In this document: in pieces, positions 19,637 to 32,137 of the stretch | How positions within the stretch are numbered: the first letter of the stretch is position 1 | Layout of the letters: every line of letters begins with the position of its first letter | NCBI RefSeq assembly: GCF_020023385.1 | Contig: NZ_JAIQCL010000014.1 | Coordinates: 1-64,000, forward strand | Reading direction: 5' to 3' | From: Planococcus circulans | GTDB lineage: Bacteria; Bacillota; Bacilli; Bacillales_A; Planococcaceae | DNA: 64,000 nt | The notes under the pieces: model-generated | What the model was told of the DNA's origin: nothing | The model's database searches: none | What the model saw: only the letters and a program-made list of their open reading frames with translations | Position numbers and translations under genes: made by a program

Positions 19637-19670
19637 GTCGTTTGCCCTTTTTCGGGCTTGGCATGACGAC
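19637..19670 (+). other. Hairpin in the rpoB leader
   Basis: GTCGT (19637-19641) pairs with ACGAC (19666-19670), enclosing GCCC/GGGC (19644-19647 with 19654-19657). It lies about 20 bases after the likely transcription start in a leader of nearly 190 bases. No terminator-like T run follows it. Confidence 0.5.
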
Positions 19671-19799
19671 AGAGCTAATCACGTGTAAACCGAAAATGGG
19701 CTGCTCTTTAGTCTCGTTTTCTTTTTGTCTTTTCGATATCATACACTATTTTGTAGAAATCGCAAAGACCTATAATCGTTTTATTGAGGGGTGAATAAG

Positions 19800-22700
19800 T
19801 TGGTAGGTCAACTAGTTCAGTACGGTCAACATCGTCAACGCAGAAGTTTTTCGAGAATCAGTGAAGTGCTGGATCTTCCGAACTTGATTGAAATTCAATC
19901 ATCATCTTACGAATGGTTCCTTGAAGAAGGGCTTCGCGAAATGTTCCGGGATATCTCGCCGATTGAAGATTTCACAGGAAATCTGTCACTCGAGTTTGTT
20001 GATTACAGTCTCGCGGAACCGAAGTATCCAGTCGATGAATCGAAAGAGCGCGACGTTACTTATGCAGCACCTTTGCGCGTCAAAGTACGTCTGCACAACA
20101 AAGAAACAGATGAAGTGAAAGAACAGGATGTCTTTATGGGAGATTTCCCATTAATGACAGAAACGGGTACTTTCGTCATCAACGGCGCAGAACGCGTCAT
20201 CGTTTCCCAATTGGTTCGTTCGCCAAGTGTTTATTTTCACGACAAGACAGATAAAAATGGTAAAAAAGGTTTCGGGGCAACTGTTATTCCAAACCGTGGC
20301 GCATGGTTGGAATATGAAACAGATGCGAAGGATGTCGTGTACGTCAGAATTGACCGCACACGTAAACTGCCAGTAACAGTTCTTTTGAGAGCGCTTGGTT
20401 TCGGATCTGACCAGGAAATTATCGATTTACTTGGAGACAACGAATTCCTTCAAAACACGCTTGAAAAAGATAACACAGAAAGCACGGAAAAAGCGCTTCT
20501 TGAAATCTACGAACGCTTACGCCCTGGTGAGCCGCCAACAGTTGAAAGTGCGAAGAGCTTATTGTACTCACGCTTTTTCGACCCAAAACGCTATGACCTA
20601 GCAAATGTCGGCCGTTATAAGATGAACAAGAAGCTTCATATTAAAAATCGTCTCTTCAATCAGACCATTGCTGAAACTTTGGCGGATCCTGAAACAGGCG
20701 AAATTTTGGTGGAAGCTGGCACATTGATTGATCGCCGTGTACTCGATCGCTTGATTCCAAACTTGGAAAATGGAGTTGGTTTCCATACTGTTTCCCAAGT
20801 AGGTGGTGTCCTGGAAGGTGAAGTTACCTTGCAGTCGATCAAAATCTACGCGCCAAACAATGAAGACCAAAAAGAAATTACTGTCATCGGTAATGCTTAT
20901 ATAGAAGACAAGATCAAACATGTCACACCGGCTGATATTATTTCTTCTATCAGTTACTTCTTTAACCTTCTTTATGGTGTCGGAAACACGGACGATATCG
21001 ATCATCTTGGTAACCGCCGTCTCCGTTCAGTAGGTGAATTGCTGCAGAACCAGTTCCGTATCGGATTATCCCGTATGGAGCGCGTGGTACGTGAGCGTAT
21101 GTCGATCAACGATACACAAGCAATCGTTCCTCAGCAATTGATCAATATCCGTCCGGTTATTGCATCGATTAAAGAGTTCTTCGGCAGCTCTCAGCTTTCT
21201 CAGTTTATGGATCAAACCAATCCATTAGCTGAATTGACGCATAAACGCCGTCTATCGGCGCTTGGACCCGGTGGTTTAACGCGTGAACGCGCAGGCTTTG
21301 AAGTGCGTGACGTTCACTACTCCCACTATGGCCGTATGTGTCCGATTGAAACGCCTGAGGGTCCGAACATTGGCTTGATCAACACGCTTTCAACATTTGC
21401 GAAAGTGAATAAGTTCGGTTTCATTGAAACTCCTTATCGCCGTGTAGATGCTGAAACCGGAGTGGTCACAGAACACATTGACTACTTGACTGCTGATGAA
21501 GAAGATAATTATGTAGTGGCCCAGGCCAATTCGAAGTTGAATGACGATGGTTCATTCGTTGAAGAAGGCGTTGTTGCACGTTTCCGCGGTGAGAACACCG
21601 TTTACAAACGCGGCAGCATCGACTACATGGACGTTTCTCCGAAGCAGGTCGTTTCAGTAGCGACAGCCTGTATCCCGTTCCTTGAAAATGATGACTCCAA
21701 CCGAGCATTAATGGGAGCGAACATGCAGCGTCAAGCAGTTCCGTTATTAAACCCGGAAGCTCCTTTTGTAGGAACCGGAATGGAACACTTGGCAGCGCGT
21801 GATTCTGGGGCAGCTGTCGTAGCGAAAAATGATGGTATTGTGGAATATGTGGAAGCTAAGGAAATTTCTGTCCGTCGTATCGAAGTTGTCGATGGCAACG
21901 AAGTCCGAGGCGACCTTGATACTTACAGACTGCAGAAATTCGTCCGTTCCAACCAAGGGACAAGCTATAACCAACGCCCGATCGTTAAAGTTGGAGACCG
22001 TGTTTCCAAACGCGATATTCTTGCTGACGGACCTTCAATGGAACGCGGAGAGATGGCATTAGGAAGAAACGTACTGGTAGCCTTCATGACATGGGATGGT
22101 TTTAACTACGAAGATGCGATCATCATGAGTGAACGTTTAGTAAAAGACGATGTTTACACATCTGTCCATATCGAAGAGTATGAATCCGATTCACGTGATA
22201 CGAAACTGGGGCCTGAAGAAATTACGCGTGATATCCCGAACGTCGGGGAAGACGCATTGCGTAACTTGGATGACCGCGGAATTATCCGTGTCGGAGCTGA
22301 AGTGAAAGATGGAGATATTCTGGTTGGTAAAGTAACACCTAAAGGCGTTACTGAATTGACTGCTGAAGAACGTCTTCTTCATGCGATCTTTGGTGAAAAA
22401 GCACGTGAAGTGCGCGATACTTCATTGCGGGTGCCTCACGGCGCTGGCGGTATTGTACTGGATGTTAAAATCTTCAACCGTGAAGATGGAGACGAATTGC
22501 CACCGGGTGTTAACCAACTGGTTCGTGCATATATCGTTCAAAAACGTAAAATCTCTGTTGGCGATAAAATGGCTGGACGTCACGGAAACAAGGGTGTTAT
22601 TTCAAGAATTCTGCCTGAAGAAGATATGCCATTCATGCCAGACGGCACACCGGTCGACATCATGTTAAACCCGCTAGGTGTACCATCCCGTATGAATATC

Positions 22701-23354
22701 GGCCAGGTACTTGAATTACATCTTGGAATGGCTTCCCGTTCACTTGGAATTCATATGGCTTCATCTGTATTTGATGGAGCGAATGAAGAAGATGTGCTGG
22801 AAACAATGGAAGAGTCAGGTATGCCGCGCGATGGCAAAACGATTCTTTATGATGGCCGTTCTGGCGAATCCTTCGATAACCGTGTGTCTGTAGGTATCAT
22901 GTACATGATTAAACTTGCCCACATGGTCGATGATAAATTGCACGCCCGCTCAACTGGGCCTTACTCACTGGTTACACAACAGCCATTGGGTGGTAAAGCG
23001 CAATTCGGCGGACAGCGTTTTGGTGAAATGGAAGTATGGGCACTTGAAGCATATGGTGCCGCGCATACATTGCAGGAAATCTTAACGGTTAAGTCGGATG
23101 ATGTCGTAGGCCGTGTTAAAACTTATGAAGCAATTGTTAAAGGCGAAAGTGTACCGGAACCAAGCGTACCGGAATCATTTAAAGTTTTGATTAAAGAACT
23201 TCAAAGTTTAGGCATGGATGTTAAGATGTTGACGATTGATGATGAAGAAATTGAGTTGCGCGATTTGGATGAAGAAGAAGATCTTCAGCCTGCGGATTCA
23301 TTGAACATCCTCCCGATTGCAGATACAGAAGCACCGGTTGGAACAATTGATTAA
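19800..23354 (+). CDS. rpoB: RNA polymerase beta subunit
   Basis: An 1184-residue subunit. The start is TTG at 19800, six bases after GAGGGGTG and aligning with the usual xGQLVQYG start; the GTG at 19791 lies in the ribosome site. The rifampicin region reads [16 protein letters not shown] then [13 protein letters not shown]. It keeps the usual sensitive residues at the D, H and S positions. The [12 protein letters not shown] motif and C-terminal clamp segment [19 protein letters not shown] are intact. The acidic C-terminal tail is shorter than in B. subtilis. Confidence 0.98.
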   Translation: MVGQLVQYGQHRQRRSFSRISEVLDLPNLIEIQSSSYEWFLEEGLREMFRDISPIEDFTGNLSLEFVDYSLAEPKYPVDESKERDVTYAAPLRVKVRLHNKETDEVKEQDVFMGDFPLMTETGTFVINGAERVIVSQLVRSPSVYFHDKTDKNGKKGFGATVIPNRGAWLEYETDAKDVVYVRIDRTRKLPVTVLLRALGFGSDQEIIDLLGDNEFLQNTLEKDNTESTEKALLEIYERLRPGEPPTVESAKSLLYSRFFDPKRYDLANVGRYKMNKKLHIKNRLFNQTIAETLADPETGEILVEAGTLIDRRVLDRLIPNLENGVGFHTVSQVGGVLEGEVTLQSIKIYAPNNEDQKEITVIGNAYIEDKIKHVTPADIISSISYFFNLLYGVGNTDDIDHLGNRRLRSVGELLQNQFRIGLSRMERVVRERMSINDTQAIVPQQLINIRPVIASIKEFFGSSQLSQFMDQTNPLAELTHKRRLSALGPGGLTRERAGFEVRDVHYSHYGRMCPIETPEGPNIGLINTLSTFAKVNKFGFIETPYRRVDAETGVVTEHIDYLTADEEDNYVVAQANSKLNDDGSFVEEGVVARFRGENTVYKRGSIDYMDVSPKQVVSVATACIPFLENDDSNRALMGANMQRQAVPLLNPEAPFVGTGMEHLAARDSGAAVVAKNDGIVEYVEAKEISVRRIEVVDGNEVRGDLDTYRLQKFVRSNQGTSYNQRPIVKVGDRVSKRDILADGPSMERGEMALGRNVLVAFMTWDGFNYEDAIIMSERLVKDDVYTSVHIEEYESDSRDTKLGPEEITRDIPNVGEDALRNLDDRGIIRVGAEVKDGDILVGKVTPKGVTELTAEERLLHAIFGEKAREVRDTSLRVPHGAGGIVLDVKIFNREDGDELPPGVNQLVRAYIVQKRKISVGDKMAGRHGNKGVISRILPEEDMPFMPDGTPVDIMLNPLGVPSRMNIGQVLELHLGMASRSLGIHMASSVFDGANEEDVLETMEESGMPRDGKTILYDGRSGESFDNRVSVGIMYMIKLAHMVDDKLHARSTGPYSLVTQQPLGGKAQFGGQRFGEMEVWALEAYGAAHTLQEILTVKSDDVVGRVKTYEAIVKGESVPEPSVPESFKVLIKELQSLGMDVKMLTIDDEEIELRDLDEEEDLQPADSLNILPIADTEAPVGTID

Positions 23355-23461
23355 TACCTATTGGATTCGAACGGCTTTAACCGGCCGTTTTCCATTTATT
23401 CACTTAGCCATTACCGAGGAAGAGCCGTACAGAAACTCGAGACAAAAGGGAGGTAGGCTCC

Positions 23462-26400
23462 TTGATAGATGTTAATAATTTTGAGTATATGAAAATCGGA
23501 TTAGCGTCACCCGATAAAATTCGCTCATGGTCTTATGGAGAAGTCAAAAAGCCAGAAACAATCAATTACCGTACACTGAAACCTGAAAAAGATGGTTTGT
23601 TCTGTGAACGTATTTTCGGTCCTACAAAAGACTGGGAATGCCATTGTGGTAAATACAAGCGTGTTCGTTATAAAGGCGTCGTCTGCGATCGCTGTGGCGT
23701 TGAAGTCACACGTTCAAAAGTTCGTCGTGAGCGCATGGGCCACATTGAACTAGCAGCTCCTGTATCTCATATCTGGTATTTTAAAGGGATTCCGAGCCGC
23801 ATGGGACTTATCTTAGATATGTCTCCGCGTTCACTTGAAGAAGTTATTTATTTTGCTTCTTATGTAGTCATCGATCCTGCGGATACACCGCTTGAGAAGA
23901 AACAACTTCTTTCTGAAAAAGAATACCGCGCTTACCGTGATAAGTTTGGGAAAAAATTCCAAGCTGCTATGGGAGCAGAAGCAATCAAGCGTCTATTGCA
24001 GGAAATCGACCTTGAACGCGAAACGGATTCTTTAAAAGAAGAATTGAAAACAGCTCAAGGCCAACGCCGCACCCGTGCGATCAAACGCCTTGAAGTGGTT
24101 GAGTCATTCCGTAACTCAGGGAATAATCCTGATTGGATGATTCTTGATGTTCTACCTGTTATTCCACCCGAACTTCGCCCGATGGTTCAATTAGACGGGG
24201 GCCGCTTTGCGACTTCTGATTTAAATGATCTCTATCGCCGCGTAATCAACCGGAATAACCGCTTGAAGCGTCTTTTAGACCTTGGAGCACCAAGTATCAT
24301 TGTTCAAAACGAGAAACGCATGCTTCAGGAAGCTGTTGATGCATTGATCGATAACGGCCGTCGCGGTCGTCCGGTCACAGGACCTGGTAACCGTCCATTG
24401 AAATCTCTTTCTCATATGCTGAAAGGGAAGCAAGGGCGTTTCCGTCAGAACCTTCTTGGTAAACGAGTGGATTATTCGGGCCGTTCGGTTATCGTAGTTG
24501 GACCTAACCTGAAAATGTATCAATGTGGTTTGCCGAAAGGTATGGCAATTGAATTGTTTAAACCTTTCGTTATGAAAGAATTGGTTGAACGTGGATTGGC
24601 CCATAACATCAAGAGTGCAAAACGCAAAATCGAACGTCTTCATTCTGAAGTTTGGGATGTATTGGAAGATGTCATCAAGGAGCATCCGGTTCTACTGAAC
24701 CGAGCACCGACTCTTCACAGATTGGGTATCCAGGCATTTGAACCGACACTAGTTGAAGGTAAAGCAATTCGTCTGCATCCGCTTGTATGTACTGCATACA
24801 ATGCCGATTTCGATGGTGACCAAATGGCTGTTCACGTACCTCTATCATCTGAGGCTCAGGCAGAAGCTAGATTATTGATGCTTGCAGCTCAAAACATTTT
24901 GAATCCAAAAGACGGAAAACCTGTTGTAACACCATCTCAGGATATGGTTCTAGGAAACTATTACTTAACACTTGAGCGTAAAGGTGCTACAGGAGAAGGC
25001 GCAACTTTCTCAGGACCTGAAGAAGTGATGATCGCTTATCAAACAGGCCATGTGCACTTGCATACACGTATTGCAATCCAAGCTAGAGCCGTCAACAACC
25101 CGACATTCACAGAAGAACAGAACAAAATGCTTTTATTGACAACTGTCGGTAAAATTATTTTTAATGAAATTCTGCCGAAGTCATTCCCATATATCAACGA
25201 ACCGACTGATTACAATCTGCAGGTGGAAACACCATCGAAATATTTCGTCGCGACAACGACGGATATTCGTAAGCATATTGAAGAAGCGGAACTTGTGACA
25301 CCGTTCAAGAAGAAAATTCTTGGTGAAATCATCGCAGAAGTATTCAAACGTTTCCATATTACGGAAACTTCTAAAATGCTTGACCGCATGAAGAGCCTTG
25401 GATTTAAATATTCGACACAAGCCGGCATCACTGTTGGTGTGGCGGATATCGTAGTTCTTCCGGATAAGGGAGAAATTCTGGTCGATGCCCAAGAAAATGT
25501 AGATAAAGTAATGAAACAATTCCGGCGCGGATTGATTACAGAAGAAGAGCGATATGCACGTGTCATTTCGTATTGGAGTAATGCAAAAGACATCATCCAG
25601 AGCAAACTGATGGCGTCTCTTGATAACTTGAATCCAATCTTTATGATGAGTGATTCCGGAGCTCGTGGTAACGCATCTAACTTTACGCAGCTGGCGGGTA
25701 TGCGTGGATTGATGGCCAACCCGGCTGGGCGCATTATCGAACTTCCGATTAAATCTTCCTTCCGTGAAGGATTGACAGTACTTGAATATTTCATCTCTAC
25801 CCACGGTGCGCGTAAAGGTCTTGCCGATACAGCACTTAAAACAGCCGATTCTGGTTACTTGACCCGTCGTTTGGTAGATGTTGCACAAGATGCAATCGTC
25901 CGCGAAAATGACTGTGGCACTGACCGAGGCTTGCTGGTAGGAGCGTTGATGGAAGGCACAGAAGTGATTGAAGAGCTTGATGAGCGTATCGTTGGCCGTC
26001 ATGCTAAGAAAACAATCCGCCATCCGGAAACAAAAGAAATAATTGTAGCAAAAGATGAATTGATTACACAGGATTTGACTCGCCTCATTGTTGAAGCGGG
26101 AATCAAAGAAGTAACGATTCGCTCTGCGTTCACATGTAATACAAAACACGGCGTTTGTAAGAAATGTTACGGCACTAACCTGGCAACTGGAGACGAAGTT
26201 GAAGTGGGCGAAGCAGTAGGTATTATTGCAGCTCAATCAATCGGTGAACCAGGAACTCAGCTTACGATGCGTACATTCCATACAGGCGGGGTTGCAGGAG
26301 ACGATATTACACAAGGTCTTCCGCGTATCCAGGAAATATTCGAATCGCGTAACCCGAAAGGCCAGGCAGTAATTTCAGAAATTACAGGTACAGTTACTGA

Positions 26401-27067
26401 AATCGATGAAATCCGCGAAGGCCAGAAAGAAGTAACGATTCAAGGTGATGTTGAAACACGTAAATACCTGGCTCCTTATAATGCGCGCATCAAGGTTCAA
26501 GTTGATGACGTCATCGTTCGAGGTGAAGTATTGACGGATGGTTCAATCGATCCGAAACAATTGCTTCAAGTAAAAGACGTTCAGGCTGTTCAAGTGTATC
26601 TATTGAAAGAAGTTCAGAAAGTATACCGTATGCAAGGGGTAGAAATCGGTGATAAGCACGTAGAAGTTATGGTCCGTCAAATGTTCCGTAAAGTACGTGT
26701 CATTGAAGCCGGCGATACTGAATTGCTGCCAGGTTCACTTTTGGATATTCACCAATTCACTGAGGCCAATGTCAAAGCTGTGCTCGAAGGCAACTTGCCG
26801 GCGACAAGCCGTCCTGTAATCTTGGGTATCACGAAAGCTTCTCTAGAAACAGAATCATTCCTATCAGCCGCGTCTTTCCAGGAAACGACCCGCGTCTTAA
26901 CAGATGCAGCAATCAAAGGGAAACGTGATGAGCTTCTGGGATTGAAAGAGAATGTGATCATCGGTAAACTTGTTCCAGCCGGAACAGGAATGCAACGTTA
27001 CCGTCAAATTAAAATTGCACAAAGCGAAAAAGCTGCGAAGCAGGAAATCGTTGGAACAGAGTCATAA
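23462..27067 (+). CDS. rpoC: RNA polymerase beta' subunit
   Basis: A 1201-residue subunit starting at TTG 23462 behind GGGAGGTAGG, matching the usual [10 protein letters not shown] start. The N-terminal zinc finger has CHCGKY and CDRCG. The catalytic magnesium loop [12 protein letters not shown] is at about residue 450. The bridge-helix and trigger-loop segments, with [16 protein letters not shown], are complete. Another zinc site has [11 protein letters not shown]. It is cotranscribed with rpoB across a 107-base spacer and ends at a strong terminator. Confidence 0.98.
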   Translation: MIDVNNFEYMKIGLASPDKIRSWSYGEVKKPETINYRTLKPEKDGLFCERIFGPTKDWECHCGKYKRVRYKGVVCDRCGVEVTRSKVRRERMGHIELAAPVSHIWYFKGIPSRMGLILDMSPRSLEEVIYFASYVVIDPADTPLEKKQLLSEKEYRAYRDKFGKKFQAAMGAEAIKRLLQEIDLERETDSLKEELKTAQGQRRTRAIKRLEVVESFRNSGNNPDWMILDVLPVIPPELRPMVQLDGGRFATSDLNDLYRRVINRNNRLKRLLDLGAPSIIVQNEKRMLQEAVDALIDNGRRGRPVTGPGNRPLKSLSHMLKGKQGRFRQNLLGKRVDYSGRSVIVVGPNLKMYQCGLPKGMAIELFKPFVMKELVERGLAHNIKSAKRKIERLHSEVWDVLEDVIKEHPVLLNRAPTLHRLGIQAFEPTLVEGKAIRLHPLVCTAYNADFDGDQMAVHVPLSSEAQAEARLLMLAAQNILNPKDGKPVVTPSQDMVLGNYYLTLERKGATGEGATFSGPEEVMIAYQTGHVHLHTRIAIQARAVNNPTFTEEQNKMLLLTTVGKIIFNEILPKSFPYINEPTDYNLQVETPSKYFVATTTDIRKHIEEAELVTPFKKKILGEIIAEVFKRFHITETSKMLDRMKSLGFKYSTQAGITVGVADIVVLPDKGEILVDAQENVDKVMKQFRRGLITEEERYARVISYWSNAKDIIQSKLMASLDNLNPIFMMSDSGARGNASNFTQLAGMRGLMANPAGRIIELPIKSSFREGLTVLEYFISTHGARKGLADTALKTADSGYLTRRLVDVAQDAIVRENDCGTDRGLLVGALMEGTEVIEELDERIVGRHAKKTIRHPETKEIIVAKDELITQDLTRLIVEAGIKEVTIRSAFTCNTKHGVCKKCYGTNLATGDEVEVGEAVGIIAAQSIGEPGTQLTMRTFHTGGVAGDDITQGLPRIQEIFESRNPKGQAVISEITGTVTEIDEIREGQKEVTIQGDVETRKYLAPYNARIKVQVDDVIVRGEVLTDGSIDPKQLLQVKDVQAVQVYLLKEVQKVYRMQGVEIGDKHVEVMVRQMFRKVRVIEAGDTELLPGSLLDIHQFTEANVKAVLEGNLPATSRPVILGITKASLETESFLSAASFQETTRVLTDAAIKGKRDELLGLKENVIIGKLVPAGTGMQRYRQIKIAQSEKAAKQEIVGTES

Positions 27068-27081
27068 AATAGATAGATGGG

Positions 27082-27117
27082 TTCCGGGGAGCTTTTGAAA
27101 CCTCCCCGGGATTTTTT
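27082..27117 (+). terminator. Intrinsic terminator of rpoB-rpoC
   Basis: CCGGGGAG (27084-27091) pairs perfectly with CTCCCCGG (27102-27109), followed by a run of six T residues. Confidence 0.9.
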
Positions 27118-27127
27118 AAGAATTCAG

Positions 27128-27156
27128 TTGACAGCACTGTCATAGAATGATAATAT
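27128..27156 (+). promoter_or_regulatory. Promoter of the str operon
   Basis: Perfect TTGACA at 27128-27133, a 17-base spacer and TAATAT at 27151-27156, immediately after the rpoC terminator. Confidence 0.78.
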
Positions 27157-27202
27157 GTTGAGGGTTGATGGTTAACGGTCTGACACTTTGGAGGATATGC
27201 AA

Positions 27203-27451
27203 ATGTCTAATGAAAAAGTAAAACAGGCAAGTCAAATAATCATCGGTACAAAGCAGACAGTAAAAGCATTAAAAAGCGGTATTGTCCAAGAGATAATAGT
27301 GGCAAAAGACGCGGACGATCGAATGACCGAACAGATTATCCAACTAGCCTTAGAAAAAGGTATTCGGATCGAATTTGCAGATTCACGATTGAAGCTTGGC
27401 AAAGCATATGGCATTAATGTCGGTGCAGCTGCTGTGGCTATTACTGGATAA
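27203..27451 (+). CDS. rplGB: L7Ae-family K-turn RNA-binding protein (YbxF)
   Basis: An 82-residue L7Ae/L30e-fold protein. The ATG at 27203 is eight bases after TTTGGAGG; the TTG at 27188 and ATG at 27197 are in or too near that site. The segment beginning [14 protein letters not shown] and the closing [11 protein letters not shown] are family signatures. The Bacillus homologue binds kink-turn RNA. The place before rpsL is the same as in Bacillus. A ribosomal role is suspected, not shown. Confidence 0.92.
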   Translation: MSNEKVKQASQIIIGTKQTVKALKSGIVQEIIVAKDADDRMTEQIIQLALEKGIRIEFADSRLKLGKAYGINVGAAAVAITG

Positions 27452-27548
27452 CAGTTTTTGTGTAAAACACAAAGACTTTGTTTTTTACCCAAAAATGAAC
27501 CACCTGGATATGTGGTATTAGAACACCTTTTGAGAGGAGGAAAAATCG

Positions 27549-27968
27549 ATGCCTACAATTAACCAATTAGTTAACAAGCCTCGTAAACCAAAGAGCACGA
27601 AATCAGATTCACCAGCGTTAAACAAAGGGTATAACAGCTTTAAAAAGTCTCAGACTAACGTGACATCACCACAGAAACGTGGAGTATGTACTCGTGTTGG
27701 GACGATGACACCTAAAAAACCAAACTCCGCATTGCGTAAATATGCGCGTGTACGTTTGACGAACCAAATTGAGGTTAATGCTTACATCCCTGGAGAAGGT
27801 CACAACCTTCAAGAGCACAGTGTAGTTCTTCTTCGCGGCGGACGCGTAAAAGATTTACCGGGTGTGCGTTACCATATCGTACGTGGAGCACTTGATACAG
27901 CTGGAGTTAACGGCCGTATGCAAAGCCGTTCTAAATACGGAACTAAACGTCCTAAAGTAAAAAAATAA
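27549..27968 (+). CDS. rpsL: Ribosomal protein uS12
   Basis: A 139-residue decoding-centre protein. The streptomycin-related loops [11 protein letters not shown] and [11 protein letters not shown] keep the usual lysines, so no resistance change is visible at those places. The start follows GAGAGGAGG. First of the classic str trio rpsL-rpsG-fusA. Confidence 0.98.
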   Translation: MPTINQLVNKPRKPKSTKSDSPALNKGYNSFKKSQTNVTSPQKRGVCTRVGTMTPKKPNSALRKYARVRLTNQIEVNAYIPGEGHNLQEHSVVLLRGGRVKDLPGVRYHIVRGALDTAGVNGRMQSRSKYGTKRPKVKK

Positions 27969-28012
27969 TAAGTTAAATAAACGAAGAGATTTCGTTGAAA
28001 GGAGGAACATAC

Positions 28013-28483
28013 ATGCCTCGTAAAGGTCCTGTAGCTAAACGTGACGTGTTGCCAGATCCAATTTATAATTCAAAATTGGTGACACGCTTAATTAATAAAA
28101 TGATGGTTGACGGAAAAAGAGGTACTTCACAAAAGATCCTATACGGAGCGTTTGAGTTAGTTAAAGAACGCAGCGGTAAAGATCCGATTGAAGTATACGA
28201 ACAAGCATTGACTAACGTTATGCCAGTTCTTGAAGTACGCGCTCGCCGTGTTGGTGGAGCTAACTACCAAGTACCGGTTGAAGTTCGTCCTGAACGCCGT
28301 ACAACTTTAGGTCTTCGCTACCTTGTAAACTATTCACGTCTTCGTGGAGAGAAAACAATGGAAGAGCGTTTGGCTAATGAAATTTTAGATGCAGCTAACA
28401 ACACTGGTTCGGCTGTTAAGAAACGTGAAGATATTCATAAAATGGCGGAAGCAAACAAAGCGTTTGCTCACTATCGCTGGTAA
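28013..28483 (+). CDS. rpsG: Ribosomal protein uS7
   Basis: A 156-residue primary 16S-binding protein of the small-subunit head. It begins [16 protein letters not shown], the usual start, at the ATG at 28013 behind AAAGGAGG. Conserved VEVRPERR and the C-terminal [20 protein letters not shown] helix are intact. The family represses str-operon translation in E. coli; equivalent control is unproved here. Confidence 0.98.
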   Translation: MPRKGPVAKRDVLPDPIYNSKLVTRLINKMMVDGKRGTSQKILYGAFELVKERSGKDPIEVYEQALTNVMPVLEVRARRVGGANYQVPVEVRPERRTTLGLRYLVNYSRLRGEKTMEERLANEILDAANNTGSAVKKREDIHKMAEANKAFAHYRW

Positions 28484-28534
28484 TTTCTTTCGAGATGTTT
28501 ACATCTTAATCCGAAACGGAAGGAGAAAAACAAC

Positions 28535-30613
28535 ATGGCTAGAGAGTTCTCCTTAGACAAAACACGTAATATCGGGATCATGGCACACATTGATGCTGGT
28601 AAAACGACTACTACGGAGCGTATTTTATATTACACTGGTAGAATCCACAAAATTGGGGAAACGCATGAAGGTGCTTCTCAAATGGACTGGATGGAGCAAG
28701 AGCAGGAACGCGGAATCACGATCACGTCTGCTGCTACAACTGCTTCATGGAAAAACCACCGTGTTAACATCATCGATACTCCAGGACACGTAGACTTCAC
28801 TGTAGAAGTTGAACGTTCATTGCGCGTACTTGATGGTGCTGTTACAGTTCTTGATGCTCAATCAGGTGTTGAGCCTCAGACTGAAACAGTTTGGCGCCAA
28901 GCTACAACATACGGAGTTCCACGTATCGTATTCATCAACAAAATGGATAAAATCGGTGCTGATTTCCTTTACTCTGTAGGTACTTTACATGATCGCCTAC
29001 AAGCAAATGCTCACCCGATCCAATTGCCAATCGGCGCAGAAGACGAGTTTTCAGCAATTATTGACCTTGTTGAAATGAACGCTCGTTTCTATGCAAACGA
29101 TTTGGGAACTGAAATCACAGAAGGTGAAATTCCTGAAGAGTACAAAGAGCTTGCTGAAGAGTGGCACACTAAACTAGTGGAAGCTGTTGCTGAGCTTGAT
29201 GAAGACTTAATGGAAAAATACCTGGGTGGGGAAGAAATCACTGTAGAAGAACTTAAAGCTGGTATCCGTAAAGGAACACTAGATGTTGAGTTTTACCCAG
29301 TGGTTTGCGGAACTGCATTTAAAAATAAAGGGGTTCAATTAATGCTTGATGCAGTAATTGATTACCTGCCATCTCCACTTGATGTACCACCAATGACTGG
29401 TGTTCTTCCGGATTCAGATGAAGAAGTATTGCGTAAACCTAGCGAAGACGAGCCATTCTCTGCGTTGGCGTTTAAAGTAATGACAGATCCATATGTTGGG
29501 AAATTGACTTTCTTCCGTGTGTACTCTGGATCTCTTAAATCTGGTTCGTATGTTCAGAACTCTTCTAAAGGCAAGCGTGAGCGCGTAGGACGTATCCTTC
29601 AAATGCACGCAAACTCCCGTGAAGAAATCGCTGAAGTATATTGCGGAGATATTGCTGCTGCTATCGGCCTTAAAGATACATCAACTGGTGATACTTTAAG
29701 TGACGAGAAACAACAAGTAATTCTTGAACGTATGGTATTCCCAGAGCCTGTTATCTCACTTTCTGTGGAACCTAAGTCAAAAGCGGATCAAGATAAAATG
29801 GGTCAAGCCCTTGCAAAACTGCAAGAAGAAGATCCAACTTTCCGTGCGCATACTGACCAGGAAACTGGCCAAACGATCATCGCAGGTATGGGTGAGCTTC
29901 ACCTTGATATCCTAGTTGACCGTATGCGCCGTGAATTCAACGTAGAAGCTAACGTGGGTGCACCTCAGGTATCTTACCGTGAGACATTCCGTGAGTCTGC
30001 TAAAGTTGAAGGTAAATTCGTACGCCAATCTGGTGGACGCGGACAATTCGGACACGTTTGGATTGAGTTCTCTCCAAACGAAGAAGGAGCAGGTTTTGAA
30101 TTTGAAAATGGTATCGTTGGTGGTGTTGTTCCACGTGAATACATCCCAGCAGTTGAAGCGGGTCTGCGCGACTCTCTAGACAACGGTGTTATTGCCGGAT
30201 ATCCTTTGATCGATATCAAAGCACGCTTGTTCGATGGCTCTTACCATGATGTTGACTCGAATGAGATGGCATTTAAAGTTGCTGCTTCTATGGCACTTAA
30301 AAATGCAATTTCTAAAGTTAGACCGGTTCTTCTTGAGCCAATTATGCGTGTTGAGGTTGTTATCCCTGAGGAATACCTCGGAGATATCATGGGTGACATT
30401 ACGTCACGCCGAGGCCGTGTAGAAGGTATGGACGCTCGCGGAAACGCACAAGTAGTTCGTTCTATGGTACCTCTTGCAGAAATGTTCGGTTATGCAACTT
30501 CATTGCGTTCAAACACGCAAGGCCGTGGTGTATTCTCAATGCACTTCGATCACTATGAAGAAGTACCGAAATCAATTTCTGAAGAAATCATCAAAAAAAA
30601 TAAAGGTCAATAA
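28535..30613 (+). CDS. fusA: Elongation factor G
   Basis: A 692-residue translocation GTPase. Domain I has the P loop [12 protein letters not shown], switch [10 protein letters not shown] and NKMD. Domains II to V follow, including the domain IV segment [13 protein letters not shown]. No obvious disruption is visible in regions tied to fusidic acid response, though I did not check individual positions. It starts behind GGAAGGAG. It is 115 bases upstream of tuf. Confidence 0.98.
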   Translation: MAREFSLDKTRNIGIMAHIDAGKTTTTERILYYTGRIHKIGETHEGASQMDWMEQEQERGITITSAATTASWKNHRVNIIDTPGHVDFTVEVERSLRVLDGAVTVLDAQSGVEPQTETVWRQATTYGVPRIVFINKMDKIGADFLYSVGTLHDRLQANAHPIQLPIGAEDEFSAIIDLVEMNARFYANDLGTEITEGEIPEEYKELAEEWHTKLVEAVAELDEDLMEKYLGGEEITVEELKAGIRKGTLDVEFYPVVCGTAFKNKGVQLMLDAVIDYLPSPLDVPPMTGVLPDSDEEVLRKPSEDEPFSALAFKVMTDPYVGKLTFFRVYSGSLKSGSYVQNSSKGKRERVGRILQMHANSREEIAEVYCGDIAAAIGLKDTSTGDTLSDEKQQVILERMVFPEPVISLSVEPKSKADQDKMGQALAKLQEEDPTFRAHTDQETGQTIIAGMGELHLDILVDRMRREFNVEANVGAPQVSYRETFRESAKVEGKFVRQSGGRGQFGHVWIEFSPNEEGAGFEFENGIVGGVVPREYIPAVEAGLRDSLDNGVIAGYPLIDIKARLFDGSYHDVDSNEMAFKVAASMALKNAISKVRPVLLEPIMRVEVVIPEEYLGDIMGDITSRRGRVEGMDARGNAQVVRSMVPLAEMFGYATSLRSNTQGRGVFSMHFDHYEEVPKSISEEIIKKNKGQ

Positions 30614-30642
30614 TTGAATTTTGATCTTTAATCAAGTATAAA
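30614..30642 (+). promoter_or_regulatory. Candidate internal promoter of tuf
   Basis: TTGAAT at 30614-30619, a 17-base spacer and TATAAA at 30637-30642, starting right after the fusA stop. It would allow extra tuf transcription, as known for other bacteria. Confidence 0.58.
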
Positions 30643-30656
30643 TAGTTTGTATGCTC

Positions 30657-30680
30657 GGAATAATAGGGCCCTATTATTCC
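30657..30680. repeat. 24-base perfect palindrome in the fusA-tuf spacer
   Basis: GGAATAATAGGG (30657-30668) is followed directly by its reverse complement CCCTATTATTCC (30669-30680). It starts about eight bases after the start predicted for the tuf promoter. There is no T run, so it is not an intrinsic terminator. Confidence 0.85.
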
Positions 30681-30727
30681 AGCACTTCAAGCGAACATTC
30701 ACTTACATTTTGAGGAGGATTTTTCTA

Positions 30728-31915
30728 ATGGGAAAAGCTAAATTTGATCGTTCTAAAACGCACGCGAATATTGGTACAATTGGTCACGTCGACCACGGTA
30801 AAACAACTTTGACTGCAGCAATCGCTACAGTTCTAGCTAAAAAATCAGGCGGGGAAGCTCGTTCTTACGCTCAAATCGACAACGCTCCTGAAGAAAAAGA
30901 GCGCGGTATCACAATCAATACTTCACACGTTGAGTATGAAACTGAAACACGCCACTATGCACACGTAGACTGCCCTGGACACGCCGATTATGTTAAAAAC
31001 ATGATCACTGGTGCTGCTCAAATGGACGGCGGGATCTTAGTAGTATCTGCTGCTGACGGCCCAATGCCACAAACTCGTGAGCACATTCTTCTTTCACGTC
31101 AAGTTGGTGTTCCTTACCTAGTAGTATTCATGAACAAATGCGATATGGTAGATGACGAAGAACTTCTTGAACTAGTTGAAATGGAAGTTCGTGATCTTCT
31201 TTCTGAATATGACTTCCCTGGCGACGATATTCCTGTCATCAAAGGTTCTGCTCTTAAAGCTCTTGAAGGAGAAGCAGAATGGGAAGATAAAATCGTTGAA
31301 TTGATGAACGCGGTTGATGAGTATATCCCTACTCCACCACGTGATACTGACAAGCCATTCATGATGCCTGTTGAGGATGTATTCTCAATCACTGGCCGTG
31401 GTACTGTTGCTACTGGACGCGTTGAACGCGGACAGATCAAAATCGGTGATAACGTTGATATCATTGGTCTTACTGAAGAGCCAAAATCTACTACTGTAAC
31501 AGGTGTAGAAATGTTCCGTAAATTGCTTGACTATGCTGAAGCTGGCGACAACATTGGTGCACTTCTTCGCGGGGTTTCTCGTGATGACGTACAACGTGGA
31601 CAAGTATTGGCTAAACCAGGCACAATTACTCCACACACTGAGTTCAAAGCTGAAGTTTACGTTCTTTCAAAAGAAGAGGGTGGACGTCACACTCCATTCT
31701 TCACAAACTACCGTCCACAGTTCTACTTCCGTACAACTGATGTAACTGGCGTTTGTAACCTTCCTGAAGGTGTAGAAATGGTTATGCCTGGAGATAACAT
31801 CGAAATGATCGTTTCTCTAATCTCTCCTATCGCACTTGAAGAAGGAACTAAGTTCTCTATCCGTGAGGGTGGACGTACTGTAGGCGCTGGCGTTGTTGCT
31901 ACAATCACTAAGTAA
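30728..31915 (+). CDS. tuf: Elongation factor Tu
   Basis: A 395-residue tRNA-delivery GTPase. The ATG at 30728 follows GAGGAGGA; the in-frame upstream reading crosses the palindrome and is rejected. Motifs are [28 protein letters not shown] and NKCDMVDD. Domains 2 and 3 are complete, ending [10 protein letters not shown]. Only one copy is in this window. A very strong terminator follows. Confidence 0.98.
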   Translation: MGKAKFDRSKTHANIGTIGHVDHGKTTLTAAIATVLAKKSGGEARSYAQIDNAPEEKERGITINTSHVEYETETRHYAHVDCPGHADYVKNMITGAAQMDGGILVVSAADGPMPQTREHILLSRQVGVPYLVVFMNKCDMVDDEELLELVEMEVRDLLSEYDFPGDDIPVIKGSALKALEGEAEWEDKIVELMNAVDEYIPTPPRDTDKPFMMPVEDVFSITGRGTVATGRVERGQIKIGDNVDIIGLTEEPKSTTVTGVEMFRKLLDYAEAGDNIGALLRGVSRDDVQRGQVLAKPGTITPHTEFKAEVYVLSKEEGGRHTPFFTNYRPQFYFRTTDVTGVCNLPEGVEMVMPGDNIEMIVSLISPIALEEGTKFSIREGGRTVGAGVVATITK

Positions 31916-31934
31916 TAACTGCTAAGTGTTGATT

Positions 31935-31974
31935 AAAGACCTTGTCTCATTAAACTGAGACAAGGTCTTTTTTT
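31935..31974 (+). terminator. Strong intrinsic terminator after tuf
   Basis: A 15-bp perfect stem (31935-31949 with 31956-31970), loop TTAAAC, and a run of seven T residues in total. It isolates the str operon from the ilv-leu block. Confidence 0.95.
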
Positions 31975-32137
31975 GCTTTAAAATGAAGTATTAAAAGAAA
32001 TTTCAGCTAAATCAAAGGGTTGTTCATAAAATATTCAAACTTTTTAAAAAATCTACTTAACCCAGTGATAGCAACAATGAAAACGGATACATAGTTTACG
32101 AATATTCAAAATTAATAAAAATATAGCAGGAAGTTGA
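31975..32137. other. AT-rich spacer between tuf and ilvE
   Basis: This part of the 326-base tuf-ilvE gap is AT-rich and holds no open reading frame or strong hairpin that I can support. AAATTTCAGCTAAAT at 31998-32012 matches the CodY consensus at 11 of 15 positions. The run of A and T before the ilvE -35 could act as an UP element. Confidence 0.4.

Noticed and set aside
23370-23393. Terminator between rpoB and rpoC
   Set aside because: AACGGC/GCCGTT forms a 6-bp stem but only three T residues follow; at most a pause site.
25181-26236. 351-codon open reading frame on the minus strand
   Set aside because: It lies fully opposite rpoC, has cysteine- and phenylalanine-rich shadow composition, no ribosome site and no recognisable domain.
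31998-32012. CodY box upstream of ilvE
   Set aside because: The match is 11 of 15 and lies about 125 bases upstream of the -35 in AT-rich DNA where chance matches are common; kept only as a remark.
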